Positions 51,476 through 60,577 of a stretch of DNA of 64,000 bases are shown piece after piece (position 1 is the first letter of the stretch; each line of letters opens with the position of its first letter). The position numbers and the translations under genes were made by a program. The DNA lies in contig NZ_SLWO01000006.1 of NCBI RefSeq assembly GCF_004340665.1, forward strand, positions 62,001 to 126,000, read 5' to 3'. The notes under the pieces are model-generated. The model worked only from the letters and a program-made list of their open reading frames with translations, was not told the DNA's origin and searched no databases. Source of the DNA: Pedobacter psychrotolerans. Its GTDB lineage: Bacteria > Bacteroidota > Bacteroidia > Sphingobacteriales > Sphingobacteriaceae.

Positions 51476-52463
51476 TTTCGAAATGTTTTTTGTTTTTAAT
51501 AACGATTTCAGGTGTCCAGACAATCTCGCTCTTGAAATCTTGTGCACGAACTTTACACTCGCTCATATGGCAATAGTGGCAACACTCGGGTAAACATGGA
51601 TCAGCGTGAATAAATAATTCAGCTTTTCGAAATCCATTTTTATTAATCAGTTCATCAATTTGCGATATCTCTCGGTGAACCTGGTTTAAATCAAAGTAGT
51701 AAGGCAGGGTAACATGGCAATCGATGTGAAATTCTGGCCCATATTGCTGGGTTCTAAGATTATGAACGTCAATCCACGGATTGTGCCTGTTTTTTTGTAA
51801 AACATCTACAACCTCCTCTACAAGAGTAAAATCACTTTCATCCATCAATCCACCAACAGATCCTCTAGTAAGCTGATAGCCGGTATAAATAATATAAAAG
51901 CCCACCAATACTGATAACAAACTATCGAGCCAAATTATATTTGTCAGTTGTATTAAAATCAAGCCTATAACAATTGCGGCACTGGTATAAGTATCAGTCA
52001 ATAAATGTTTTCCATCAGCCTTTAGTGTTACAGAATGTTCCTTTTCGCCAATACTGATCAACTTTAAACCTACAATCATATTGATTAAGCCTGTTATCCC
52101 AATGATCAAAGTACCTTCTAATAGCTTACCAACTGCATGGGGGTAAATGAGATTGTAAGATGATTTAAAAATAATTATCACACCGGCAATAAGAATTAAT
52201 ATACCTTCAACAAAAGCGGAGAAGAATTCTACTTTACCATGGCCATAAGGGTGATTTTCATCTCGTGGTTGTGTACTTAAATAGATACTGTAGAAAGCAA
52301 AACTTCCGGCTATAACATTAACAATGCTCTCTGCAGCATCTGTTAAAATAGCATTAGACCCTGTAATAAAATAGGCTACGAATTTAGCAAACATCAATAC
52401 CACGCTCACTAAAAGTGAAATGGCTATTGCTTTTTTCTTGATTGTCACGATTTTTTTTTCCAA
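51462..52463 (-). CDS. Cation diffusion facilitator (CDF) metal exporter with Cys-rich tail
   Basis: A 333-residue exporter of divalent metal ions with six helices. Metal-site motifs: NAILTDAAESIVN in helix 2 (Asp) and GKHLLTDTYTS in helix 5 (His, Asp). After the cytoplasmic domain there is the tail HADPCLPECCHYCHMSEC with five Cys and several His, a likely extra metal-binding site. Start TTG 52463 (MEKKIVTIKKKA). Zinc or iron are usual substrates, but the metal cannot be told from sequence. Confidence 0.93.
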   Translation of the reverse strand: MEKKIVTIKKKAIAISLLVSVVLMFAKFVAYFITGSNAILTDAAESIVNVIAGSFAFYSIYLSTQPRDENHPYGHGKVEFFSAFVEGILILIAGVIIIFKSSYNLIYPHAVGKLLEGTLIIGITGLINMIVGLKLISIGEKEHSVTLKADGKHLLTDTYTSAAIVIGLILIQLTNIIWLDSLLSVLVGFYIIYTGYQLTRGSVGGLMDESDFTLVEEVVDVLQKNRHNPWIDVHNLRTQQYGPEFHIDCHVTLPYYFDLNQVHREISQIDELINKNGFRKAELFIHADPCLPECCHYCHMSECKVRAQDFKSEIVWTPEIVIKNKKHFENELL

Positions 52464-52533
52464 AAATACGCTTATCGTTCAAATTAAATAATAAAAACTA
52501 TGCATTTTTTAGTGCAGAATAATATTTGGTTTA

Positions 52534-52541
52534 TATATTTG
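52534..52541 (+). promoter_or_regulatory. -7 promoter element of the aminotransferase
   Basis: TATATTTG followed by C matches TAnnTTTG. The 19-base spacing places -33 at about 52511 (agtg), which is weak. The ATG is at 52560. Confidence 0.5.
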
Positions 52542-52559
52542 CCTTCAAAGTAATTAACC

Positions 52560-53756
52560 ATGAGCACCTTATCTAAAAGAATCAACAGTCTATCAGAATC
52601 TGCAACCCTTAAAATGACTAAGCTTGGTCGCGAATTAGCGTCTAAGGGCATTAACATCATTAGTTTAAGCGTTGGTGAACCCGATTTTAATACGCCTGAC
52701 CATGTTAAAAATGCTGCAAAACAAGCATTAGACGAAAACTACACCCGCTACTCCCCTGTTCCAGGTTATCCTGATTTACGCCAGGCCATTGTTAAAAAGC
52801 TAAAGACTGAAAACAATCTGGATTATGATATCTCTCAGATTGTAGTTTCTACTGGTGCTAAACAATCTCTTTCAAACGTAATTCTGACATTAATTGATCC
52901 AGAAGATGAAGTGATTATTCCTACACCTTACTGGGTTTCTTATTCAGAAATGGTAACGCTTGCTGAAGGGAAGTCAGTTTTTATTGATACTGATCTTGAA
53001 AGTAATTTTAAGATTACACCTGAGCAACTAGAAGCTGCCATTACACCAAAATCTAAACTTTTCATGTTCTCTTCGCCATGTAATCCAACAGGTTCGGTTT
53101 ATAATAAGGAAGAATTAGCTGCGCTAGTTAAGGTTTTTGAGAAATATCCAAACATCTATATCCTATCTGATGAGATCTATGAACACATTAACTTTGTTGA
53201 TAGCCATGAGTCGATTGCTCAGTTTGATAGCATTAAAGATCGGGTAATTGTGGTTAATGGATTTTCAAAGGCTTTTGCCATGACAGGCTGGAGATTAGGC
53301 TACATTGCCGCTAATAAAGAGATAGCTGCCGCAAATGATAAATTGCAAGGACAAACTACATCAGGAACTTGTTCCATTGCTCAACGTGCTGGTATTGTTG
53401 CTTATGAGGAGGGATTAGAAAGTGTATTAAAGATGAAAGAGGCATTTTTACGCAGAAGAGAGCTGGTTTATAACTTGTTAAATGAAATCCCAGGGGTTAA
53501 AACAAATCTTCCTGATGGTGCCTTTTACTTTTTCCCTGAAATCAGTTCTTTCTTTGGTAAAAAAGATGCTGATGGAAATGTGATTAAAGATTCATCAGAC
53601 CTTGCACTATACTTATTAAATGTTGGTCATGTAGCAACAGTTGGTGGTGATTCTTTTGGTAACAATAACTATATCCGTTTATCTTACGCTGCCTCTGATG
53701 AAAGCTTGGTTGAAGCTTTAAAAAGAATTAAAGAAGCATTGGGTAAATTGGTTTAA
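52560..53756 (+). CDS. PLP-dependent aspartate/aromatic aminotransferase
   Basis: Class I aminotransferase, 398 residues, full length for the AspC-like (Ib) group. It has SLSVGEPDFNTPDHVKNA, the ring-stacking PTPYWVSY, NPTGSVYNKEELAAL, LSDEIYEHI and the Schiff-base Lys237 in NGFSKAFAMTGWRLGYIAA. SYAASDESLVEALKR closes the fold. It probably makes or uses aspartate and glutamate; the group also includes broad-range enzymes. It is monocistronic, with a terminator after. Confidence 0.95.
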   Translation: MSTLSKRINSLSESATLKMTKLGRELASKGINIISLSVGEPDFNTPDHVKNAAKQALDENYTRYSPVPGYPDLRQAIVKKLKTENNLDYDISQIVVSTGAKQSLSNVILTLIDPEDEVIIPTPYWVSYSEMVTLAEGKSVFIDTDLESNFKITPEQLEAAITPKSKLFMFSSPCNPTGSVYNKEELAALVKVFEKYPNIYILSDEIYEHINFVDSHESIAQFDSIKDRVIVVNGFSKAFAMTGWRLGYIAANKEIAAANDKLQGQTTSGTCSIAQRAGIVAYEEGLESVLKMKEAFLRRRELVYNLLNEIPGVKTNLPDGAFYFFPEISSFFGKKDADGNVIKDSSDLALYLLNVGHVATVGGDSFGNNNYIRLSYAASDESLVEALKRIKEALGKLV

Positions 53757-53776
53757 TCCATCTTTCATAAATAAAC

Positions 53777-53815
53777 AAAAAACCCTTCGTTAAATTAACG
53801 AGGGGTTTTTTATTT
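53777..53815 (+). terminator. Rho-independent terminator
   Basis: Arms aaaaacccttcgttaa and ttaacgaggggttttt (one mismatch), followed by T-rich DNA. It begins 21 bases after the aminotransferase stop. Confidence 0.9.
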
Positions 53816-54022
53816 ATTTTATATCACCGTACCCGTTTTTAATGAGGGGATATATGAAAGGGCTATTTAAATGACTAAATTAGTATGTTAACACAGTAAA
53901 AAAGCAAATCTCTGCAGCCCTCATTACAAAACATAGCCGTTAACTTAATTTTTAAAAGTAGATTTTAATTAGTAAAAAGACACTATAGCCATTCAGATAA
54001 GCTGTAGAAGGAAACTAGATAC

Positions 54023-55372
54023 CTATAATAAAAGTTTACTGGCCAAGCCTAAAATCAGCATAAAACCAAACACATCTGTAAAAGTTGTAATGATAATGGA
54101 AGAGGCAATTGCAGGATCTATCCCAACACGCTTCAAAATTAACGGAATGCCCGCTCCGGTTATGCCTGCAATCAGCAGATTACCTGTCATAGCAAGAAAG
54201 ATTACTACGCCCAGCATTGGATTTCCATCAAAGAAAACAGCAAAGACGAAAACGATTAAACCATTTACTGCACCATTTATCAAGCCTACTGTAAATTCTT
54301 TTAATACTGTTCTATAGGCTTGTTTATCCGTAAGGTCATAGAGTGAAATACGCCTTACCGTAACAGCAAGTGCTTGTGTTGCAGCGTTCCCTCCCATTCC
54401 GGCAATAATTGTCATATAAGCAGCTAGCGATGGAATAAGCTGAATAGTAGGATCAAAATAACGTACCACTGATGAAGCGAGGAACGCAGTTCCTAAATTG
54501 ATTACTAGCCAGGGCAAGCGAGATTTAACAGCCTCTACCCAATTACCACTTAATTCCTCATCTTCTGATACCCCTGAAATCTTTAAGATATCTTCAGTAC
54601 TTTCTGCTTCCATTACGTCGATCACATCATCGAAGGTCACGCGACCTAATAATTTCTGATGTGAATCAATTACCGGAATACTGGTGAGGTTATATTGAGA
54701 AATCAAATTGGCTACCTCTTCCTGATCAGTATCAGGATGCACATATACGGCGTCAATTTTAACCAACTCAGTGATTTTAGCGTTATGTTTAGCTTTGATA
54801 ATATCTTTTAAGGAAACAATGCCCCTGAAAATCTCTTCGTCGTCTACTACATAGATGGTGTAAAACTCTTCCATCTCTTCACTTTGACGGATAATTTCAT
54901 CAATCGCATCTTTCTTGGTAAGGTTAATATTAACACAAATCAGCTCGGTGTTCATTAAACCACCAGCCGTCTTTTCATCGTATGTTAAGAGGTTTCTTAT
55001 TTCAGAAGCATGCTCATCTTGCAGATCTTCCAGAATTTCATTTTGCTCATGATCCTCCAGTTGCGAGATAATATCAGTTGCATCATCGTAATCCAATTCT
55101 TCGATTACTTCGGTGCGCTTATCCGGATGTAACTGGAATAGTAAATTCTCTGGGTGAGATTCCTCATCCATCTCTGAGATAATCTCAGAAGCAATTTCTG
55201 CAGGGAGCAGATTAATAATATGCTGTTGTTCAGATTTATCTAAACGCTCGAATAGTATAGCAATTTCTGAAGCATGATAATCATCTAAAACCTCTTTTAA
55301 GATTTCATCACCAGCTAAAATTGCATTTTTAACCTTTAGTACGTCGCTTTTATCAATTTCGAATGACTGCAT
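54023..55372 (-). CDS. mgtE: Magnesium transporter MgtE
   Basis: Mg-gated magnesium channel, 449 residues. Residues 1-125 are the MgtE N domain (SEQQHIINLLPAEIASEIISEMDEE and repeated E/D helices), 130-255 two CBS domains (for example LTSIPVIDSHQKLLGRVTFDDVIDV), and 285-449 five membrane helices, with MGGNAATQALAVTVRR near residue 335 marking the pore region. Acidic residues in the N and CBS domains sense cytoplasmic magnesium. It is separated from corA by 202 bases. Confidence 0.96.
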   Translation of the reverse strand: MQSFEIDKSDVLKVKNAILAGDEILKEVLDDYHASEIAILFERLDKSEQQHIINLLPAEIASEIISEMDEESHPENLLFQLHPDKRTEVIEELDYDDATDIISQLEDHEQNEILEDLQDEHASEIRNLLTYDEKTAGGLMNTELICVNINLTKKDAIDEIIRQSEEMEEFYTIYVVDDEEIFRGIVSLKDIIKAKHNAKITELVKIDAVYVHPDTDQEEVANLISQYNLTSIPVIDSHQKLLGRVTFDDVIDVMEAESTEDILKISGVSEDEELSGNWVEAVKSRLPWLVINLGTAFLASSVVRYFDPTIQLIPSLAAYMTIIAGMGGNAATQALAVTVRRISLYDLTDKQAYRTVLKEFTVGLINGAVNGLIVFVFAVFFDGNPMLGVVIFLAMTGNLLIAGITGAGIPLILKRVGIDPAIASSIIITTFTDVFGFMLILGLASKLLL

Positions 55373-55574
55373 TTATTACCTAACCTAAAACTTTCTAAAG
55401 CTACTAATAAAAAAGTTTTTAAAACCTATTCTGATGTCCATCATTTAGTATAAAATGCGAATGGTTTTCAACTTTTGATTTTCATTTACAAGTAGTGTTT
55501 AAATGAGTAACCAGATTAAAATGTAAACTATTAAGACCTTGACTATAAGTAATGTTATTAGAAAAATAACAATA

Positions 55575-56696
55575 TTATTTAAACCAGCCTTTGCGCCAGA
55601 AATAAATGATTTGTGCCAATGCAATAACGCCCATCACCACCCATGTCCATAAATAACCATGCGGACTATAAAGTTCTGGCATGTTATGAGGTAAGATTTT
55701 GCCAGTTATCGGATCTTCACGACTAAAATTCATTCCGTAAATACCGGCAATAAAAGTCAGCGGGATAAAAATAGACGAGATAATCGTTAGTACCTTCATA
55801 ATTTCATTCATCCGGTTACTGGTGATGGACAAATTCATATCAATATTTGCCGAGGCAATCTCTTTCAATGATTCTATAAAATCAATAATCTGGATGCAGT
55901 GATCGTAAGCATCCTTCATATAGGTTTTTGTGAGATCTGAAATCAAGGCACTGTCCGTTCGGATAATATCGTTCAACTTATCACGCTCTGGCCAGGCCAC
56001 TTTTCTAATGGTAATCAGCGATCGTTTAATGGCCTGCGTATCAAACATGATTCTTCTGTCTGGATGATCATAAAGGCGGTCTTCAATCGCGTCTAATTCC
56101 TCTCCCCAGAAATTCAACAAAGTAAAGTAATTATCTACAATTACATCCATAATGGCATACATCAGGTAGCTGCTGCCACCAATCCGGATATTGCCCTTAC
56201 CAATTTCTAATCGCTTTCTTACTGGCTCAAAACAATCTGCATAGGTTTCCTGAAAAGTAATGAGGGTACGTTCAGACAAAATAAAGGAGATTTGATCATT
56301 ACATAAAACATCGTCATCACCTAAGTATAAATGTCTGCTTACCGCAAATAAATATTTATCGTTGTCGTACTCATCCAGCTTTGGTCGCTGATAAGAATTG
56401 GTAATATCTTCTAAAACCAGTCGACTAATATCAAACTTATTAAAAAGTGTCTCGAAAATATTTGGATCTGCGAGGCCTTTTATATCGAACCAATAATTAA
56501 AATCTTTATTTTTAACCAATTGATCGATGTTATTGATGTTTGATAATTCCTCCTTTTTATAGGTTCTCTCGTTATAGGTGTGAAGCGTTATTTTTGGTTT
56601 TAATGCATTATCATCTATTTCGTACAAGCCAGGACTTGTGCCTGGAACAGGTACATTATAATGTTTATGCCGGTTACGCGGTTTACTCTTTCCCAT
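55575..56696 (-). CDS. corA: CorA-type magnesium/cobalt transporter
   Basis: Pentameric channel, 373 residues. A long cytoplasmic domain (about 1-305) leads to two helices at the C-terminus. The selectivity signature is YGMNFS (near residue 324), followed by a short periplasmic loop and GYLWTWVVMGVIALAQIIYFW. The tail is WRKGWFK. The start codon overlaps the WbqC-like gene by one base (TAATG), so they are coupled. It is the second magnesium transporter here. Confidence 0.96.
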   Translation of the reverse strand: MGKSKPRNRHKHYNVPVPGTSPGLYEIDDNALKPKITLHTYNERTYKKEELSNINNIDQLVKNKDFNYWFDIKGLADPNIFETLFNKFDISRLVLEDITNSYQRPKLDEYDNDKYLFAVSRHLYLGDDDVLCNDQISFILSERTLITFQETYADCFEPVRKRLEIGKGNIRIGGSSYLMYAIMDVIVDNYFTLLNFWGEELDAIEDRLYDHPDRRIMFDTQAIKRSLITIRKVAWPERDKLNDIIRTDSALISDLTKTYMKDAYDHCIQIIDFIESLKEIASANIDMNLSITSNRMNEIMKVLTIISSIFIPLTFIAGIYGMNFSREDPITGKILPHNMPELYSPHGYLWTWVVMGVIALAQIIYFWRKGWFK

Positions 56697-57307
56697 TACA
56701 GATACAATTTGGCCTGCGGACCTTGATTAAATAGCAAGTCTACAATACTTAAATTAGGCAAAAATTCGTGCCTGTCTTCAAAAACCTGATAATAGGGCTT
56801 ATTGTTTGCCATCTCTTCAGCTTTCTTTGGATTCATCATTCCCCGATAATCTAATTCAGCTGGAATATTGTCTTCATAACTAGCTGTTACTTCAAGTTCT
56901 AACGGGAGTTTCAGTTTCTTATTTAACCAGGCAAGTAATTCAAAGTTATAGTCAAATAAGAAATCAAATTTTTCATGATAGAAGTGGGCAAGTTCATCTT
57001 CATAAAATTCAAAGTATGCCGAACTTCTGTAGCAGGTTTCTAAACTAAGCCAATGTAAACGCTGCCATTTAAAATCATAGCTAATGCGTACATCCTTCAT
57101 TTTGGTGTGGTTTTTAGCTCCTTTTACTATTGGAACAGTCAAGTCTAGCTTGCCATTAGGCGAATAAATACTTGCCCGGTTGCGGTAGGTTTGTTTCGCC
57201 AGGTGTTCATTTTTTTCAATCAGAAAATCTTGTCCTACCTTTTGTAATAAGCTAAAATACCCAACTGGTGGAAGATAAAATAATGGAAGTATAGCTGTAT
57301 TCTGCAT
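56696..57307 (-). CDS. WbqC-family protein
   Basis: A 203-residue protein of the WbqC group: ILPLFYLPPVGYFSLLQKVGQDFLIEKNEHLAKQTYRNRASIYSPNG-type opening, LDLTVPIVKG, and DYRGMMNPKK near residue 155. WbqC proteins occur in polysaccharide and other gene clusters, with unknown activity. It is the first gene of a unit with corA. It lacks a signal peptide or membrane helix. Confidence 0.9.
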   Translation of the reverse strand: MQNTAILPLFYLPPVGYFSLLQKVGQDFLIEKNEHLAKQTYRNRASIYSPNGKLDLTVPIVKGAKNHTKMKDVRISYDFKWQRLHWLSLETCYRSSAYFEFYEDELAHFYHEKFDFLFDYNFELLAWLNKKLKLPLELEVTASYEDNIPAELDYRGMMNPKKAEEMANNKPYYQVFEDRHEFLPNLSIVDLLFNQGPQAKLYL

Positions 57308-57316
57308 TTGAAGATT

Positions 57317-57324
57317 TATGTTTG
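57317..57324 (+). promoter_or_regulatory. -7 promoter element of the acyltransferase operon
   Basis: TATGTTTG matches TAnnTTTG and lies 22 bases before the ATG at 57347. No clear -33 element, and it lies next to the divergent WbqC start. Confidence 0.45.
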
Positions 57325-57346
57325 TAGCTGAAACGTTTTAAAAATA

Positions 57347-58219
57347 ATGATTAAAAGAGGATTTGCGCATTTAGGCGTATTTTTTTTATTTCTGATTTCA
57401 CTGCTGCCTCTGCCCCTGCTCTTTTTTTTTGCAAGATTACTATATTATCTGCTTTATTACCTCATCGGCTATCGAAAAAAAGTGGTTCGTGAGAATTTAA
57501 CGCAATCATTTCCTGAAAAATCACCTTCAGAAATTATAGAAATTGAAAAGAAATTTTTTCGGTTTTTATCTGATCTCATTTTTGAAATTATAAAAATGAC
57601 CACCATTTCGAAGAAGGAGACGCTAAAAAGAGTGACCTTTAAAGGCTTGGAACAACTGGAAGTTCATTTTAAGGCAGGCGAAAGTGTTTTAGCTTGTACC
57701 GGGCATTATGGGAATTGGGAATTGGGAACGCTCGCACTTGGGTTAAATCTTTCAGCCAAAACGCTAGTCATTTACAAACCTTTGAGCAATAAAATATTTG
57801 AATCATGGTTTAGCAAAATCCGTACGCAGTATGGCAACATTTTTATTGCCATGCGTCAAACTTTAAGAGGGATGGCTGCCTATAAAAACGAGCCTACCCT
57901 ATTGTGTTTTGCCAGTGATCAGGCACCTACACGTGAGGAAACCAAATATTTTCTGGATTTTTTGCATCAGCCTACGGCTGCCTTGTTGGGTGTAGAAAAA
58001 ATTGCCAAATCTACCAACAGGCCTATTTATTATTTCAAAGTAACCGTTGTTAAAAAAGGTTATTACCATGTAGAAGTACTGCCAATGTGCTTAAACCCTT
58101 CTGCAATGAAGGAATATGAAATTACCAATTTGCACTTTAAATTTTTAGAAGATATTATTAAAGAACAGCCTCAATATTGGCTTTGGAGCCATAAACGCTG
58201 GAAATTTAAACCCGAATAA
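57347..58219 (+). CDS. Lysophospholipid/lipid A acyltransferase family protein
   Basis: A 290-residue inner-membrane protein of the LpxL/HtrB family: N-terminal membrane helices (about 7-45), the catalytic HxxxxE motif CTGHYGNWELG (near residue 125), and later blocks CFASDQAPTREE and YFKVTVVKKGYYHVEV. Lipid A secondary acylation is the usual role; in Bacteroidota the acceptor is not always known. The stop overlaps the start of the GT2 gene by one base. Confidence 0.92.
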   Translation: MIKRGFAHLGVFFLFLISLLPLPLLFFFARLLYYLLYYLIGYRKKVVRENLTQSFPEKSPSEIIEIEKKFFRFLSDLIFEIIKMTTISKKETLKRVTFKGLEQLEVHFKAGESVLACTGHYGNWELGTLALGLNLSAKTLVIYKPLSNKIFESWFSKIRTQYGNIFIAMRQTLRGMAAYKNEPTLLCFASDQAPTREETKYFLDFLHQPTAALLGVEKIAKSTNRPIYYFKVTVVKKGYYHVEVLPMCLNPSAMKEYEITNLHFKFLEDIIKEQPQYWLWSHKRWKFKPE

Positions 58220-59244
58220 TGCCAATGAATCCCTCAGTAGCCGTTGTAATATTAAACTGGAATGGAAAATCTTTTCTAGAACAATTTTTGCCTGGAGTTT
58301 TACTTTCCGAATATGATAACCTGCAGGTAATTGTTGGTGATAATGCCTCAACTGACGATTCCATTTCCTTTTTAGAAGCGCATTTCCCAACTGTTCAAAT
58401 TCTAAAGAATGACATCAATTATGGTTTCGCAGGCGGTTACAACAAAATATTAGAGCGAGTATCGGCCGATTATTATATTCTTTTAAATTCTGATGTTGAA
58501 GTTACGTCCAATTGGATTAAGCCAGTAATCGCTTTGATGGAAAGTGATGAAAAAATTGCGGCAGCACAACCTAAAATTAAATGGCAACTGAATAAAGAAC
58601 AGTTTGAGTATGCGGGTGCAGCAGGTGGCTACCTGGATATTTATGCCTATCCGTTTTGCCGTGGTCGTTTATTTAATATTTATGAATTCGACCAGGGACA
58701 GTATGATCAACTTTCTGAAGTATTCTGGGCCAGCGGCGCTGCCTTTTTTATTAAAAGCAAGTACTGGAAAGAAACTGGTGGATTGGATGCTGACCTTTTT
58801 GCACATATGGAAGAAATAGATTTATGCTGGCGATTAAAAAACCTGGGCTATAAAATTATGTACTGTCCTGATGCGGAGGTTTACCATGTTGGTGGAGGTA
58901 CTTTACAAACAGAAAATCCTTTTAAAACTTACCTTAATTTCAGGAATAACTTAATTATCATGCAGAAAAACCTGCCGGCTGCTGATGCAGTTTTCAGGAT
59001 TTCTATTCGAATGTGTATCGATTTTATCGCCTGGTGGCACTTTTTATTGAGTGGAAAACCAAAATTCACCTTAGCAGTAAGCAAAGGTCACTGGCATTTC
59101 TTAAAGTCTATAGCTAAAACAAATCTTAAAAGGATGGCCAATCAGACACCTTATGTACAACATGCAGGCGTTTACAATAACAGCGTAGTTTGGGCTTTTT
59201 TTATCAAAAAAATTAAATATTTTAAAGACTTAGTTAGCAGCTAA
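58219..59244 (+). CDS. Glycosyltransferase family 2 protein
   Basis: A 341-residue GT-A fold enzyme. VVILNWNGKSFLEQFLPGVL opens the fold; VGDNASTDDSISFL and LLNSDVEVTSNW carry the nucleotide-sugar DxD-type motif, and EEIDLCWRLKN near residue 195 is the ED motif. The acceptor is unknown, presumably a surface glycan. Translation is coupled to the acyltransferase gene, suggesting a joint role in the envelope. Its end overlaps the convergent thioredoxin-like gene by 15 bases. Confidence 0.93.
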   Translation: MPMNPSVAVVILNWNGKSFLEQFLPGVLLSEYDNLQVIVGDNASTDDSISFLEAHFPTVQILKNDINYGFAGGYNKILERVSADYYILLNSDVEVTSNWIKPVIALMESDEKIAAAQPKIKWQLNKEQFEYAGAAGGYLDIYAYPFCRGRLFNIYEFDQGQYDQLSEVFWASGAAFFIKSKYWKETGGLDADLFAHMEEIDLCWRLKNLGYKIMYCPDAEVYHVGGGTLQTENPFKTYLNFRNNLIIMQKNLPAADAVFRISIRMCIDFIAWWHFLLSGKPKFTLAVSKGHWHFLKSIAKTNLKRMANQTPYVQHAGVYNNSVVWAFFIKKIKYFKDLVSS

Positions 59245-59952
59245 AGATTCATCAATAGACTTTTTAATCCAGTGAATCGTATTTGCTGCCAGGCCAACCG
59301 TGCTAAACTTTACCTTGCCGTTTTTATCAATAATAGCGTGTGTTGGATACAACGTCACCGAATATTTACTGGCAAGATAGCGCCCATTATGAACCACATT
59401 ATAATCGTAAGGTGTGGTTTTTAGAAATTTTTGCAAATCATATTTTTCGTCTGTGGCAATTGCAAGAAATACGACGTTAGGATTATTTTTGTATTCCGCA
59501 ACCAGCTCATTTAATTGTGGAATCTCCTGTCTGCACGGGGGGCAGTTAATAAACCAAAAATTCAAAACGATCACCTTACCTGTCGCTTCTCGTAAATCAA
59601 TTTTATTGCCATTAATGTCTGTAGCTTTGAAACCTTTAAAGTCATCACCCTCCTTAAAAGAAACACTTGGTCGTGGCTTAGGCATTTTTTCGAAGTAGCT
59701 AAACTTTTGAGCTTCAGAAAGTTCAAAGATTAAATATTCTGTTTCACCACTTTCTGTTTTTGTACCCCTGGTTTTTAAACCATATTTACCGGTCGACATT
59801 AATTTTTGCCAAACCAAATATGGATAAACATTCCCATCTTCTGCCCTAACCACCGATGTTTCATTAAGTACATTTTGTGTTGTATTCGTGGTTTGAGCAT
59901 TAACAGCAAATGCACTTACCATTAACACTAAGAGAAGCGCCTTTTTTAACAT
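59230..59952 (-). CDS. TlpA/ResA-like thioredoxin-fold protein, exported
   Basis: A 240-residue protein with a signal peptide ending FAVNAQ. Residues 95-235 are a thioredoxin-like fold with the redox motif NCPPCRQEIPQL (Cys-Pro-Pro-Cys, near residue 138), and YPTHAIIDKNGKVKF holding the cis-Pro region. It is probably a periplasmic thiol oxidoreductase. The middle residues 20-95 are not recognised. It lies 4 bases after aroQ on the same strand, so the two are co-transcribed. Confidence 0.92.
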   Translation of the reverse strand: MLKKALLLVLMVSAFAVNAQTTNTTQNVLNETSVVRAEDGNVYPYLVWQKLMSTGKYGLKTRGTKTESGETEYLIFELSEAQKFSYFEKMPKPRPSVSFKEGDDFKGFKATDINGNKIDLREATGKVIVLNFWFINCPPCRQEIPQLNELVAEYKNNPNVVFLAIATDEKYDLQKFLKTTPYDYNVVHNGRYLASKYSVTLYPTHAIIDKNGKVKFSTVGLAANTIHWIKKSIDESLAAN

Positions 59953-59956
59953 ATCA

Positions 59957-60379
59957 TTATTTTTTGATCAATAAGCTTTCCAAAGCCAAACGATAGCCGT
60001 TCATTCCAAATCCAGTTAACACACCCTGGCAATTTTTCCCAGTTAAAGAGACATGCCGATACTCTTCTCTAGCATAAATATTTGAGATATGTACTTCTAC
60101 CACTGGTGTTTTAATGGCCGCAATGGCATCTGCAATAGCAACTGATGTATGAGTGTAGCCTCCAGCATTTAATATGATTCCGTCATAATCAAACCCAATT
60201 TCATGAAGCTTATTAATTAATTCTCCTTCTACATTACTCTGATAATAATCAATTTCTATGTTGATGTAATGCGCTTTTAATTCCTTAACATAATCCTCAA
60301 TACTGGTGTTCCCGTAAATAGATGGTTCTCTAACACCCAATAGATTTAAATTCGGGCCATTTATAATTTGTACTTTCAT
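59957..60379 (-). CDS. aroQ: 3-dehydroquinate dehydratase, type II
   Basis: Shikimate-pathway enzyme, 140 residues. GPNLNLLGVREPSIYG (about 8-23, catalytic Tyr), the acid pair region, NAGGYTHTSVAIADAI (71-86) and EVHISNIYAREEYRHVS (93-109) are the family marks. It is divergent from xerD and is followed 4 bases later by the thioredoxin-like gene. Confidence 0.97.
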   Translation of the reverse strand: MKVQIINGPNLNLLGVREPSIYGNTSIEDYVKELKAHYINIEIDYYQSNVEGELINKLHEIGFDYDGIILNAGGYTHTSVAIADAIAAIKTPVVEVHISNIYAREEYRHVSLTGKNCQGVLTGFGMNGYRLALESLLIKK

Positions 60380-60577
60380 GCTGATATTTATCGATTGTGG
60401 AGCTTCTAAACTAACATTACATTATTAATGTCTTCCATATTGTATTGCAATTATACGGAATGATTATAAAAATATTCGTTTTGATGATAAATGAATTAGC
60501 TGACTACAGCAATTCATCATATCTTTGATTCCAGATGAATACCATTTCAATTTTCAAATCCATTAATTTTATAAACT

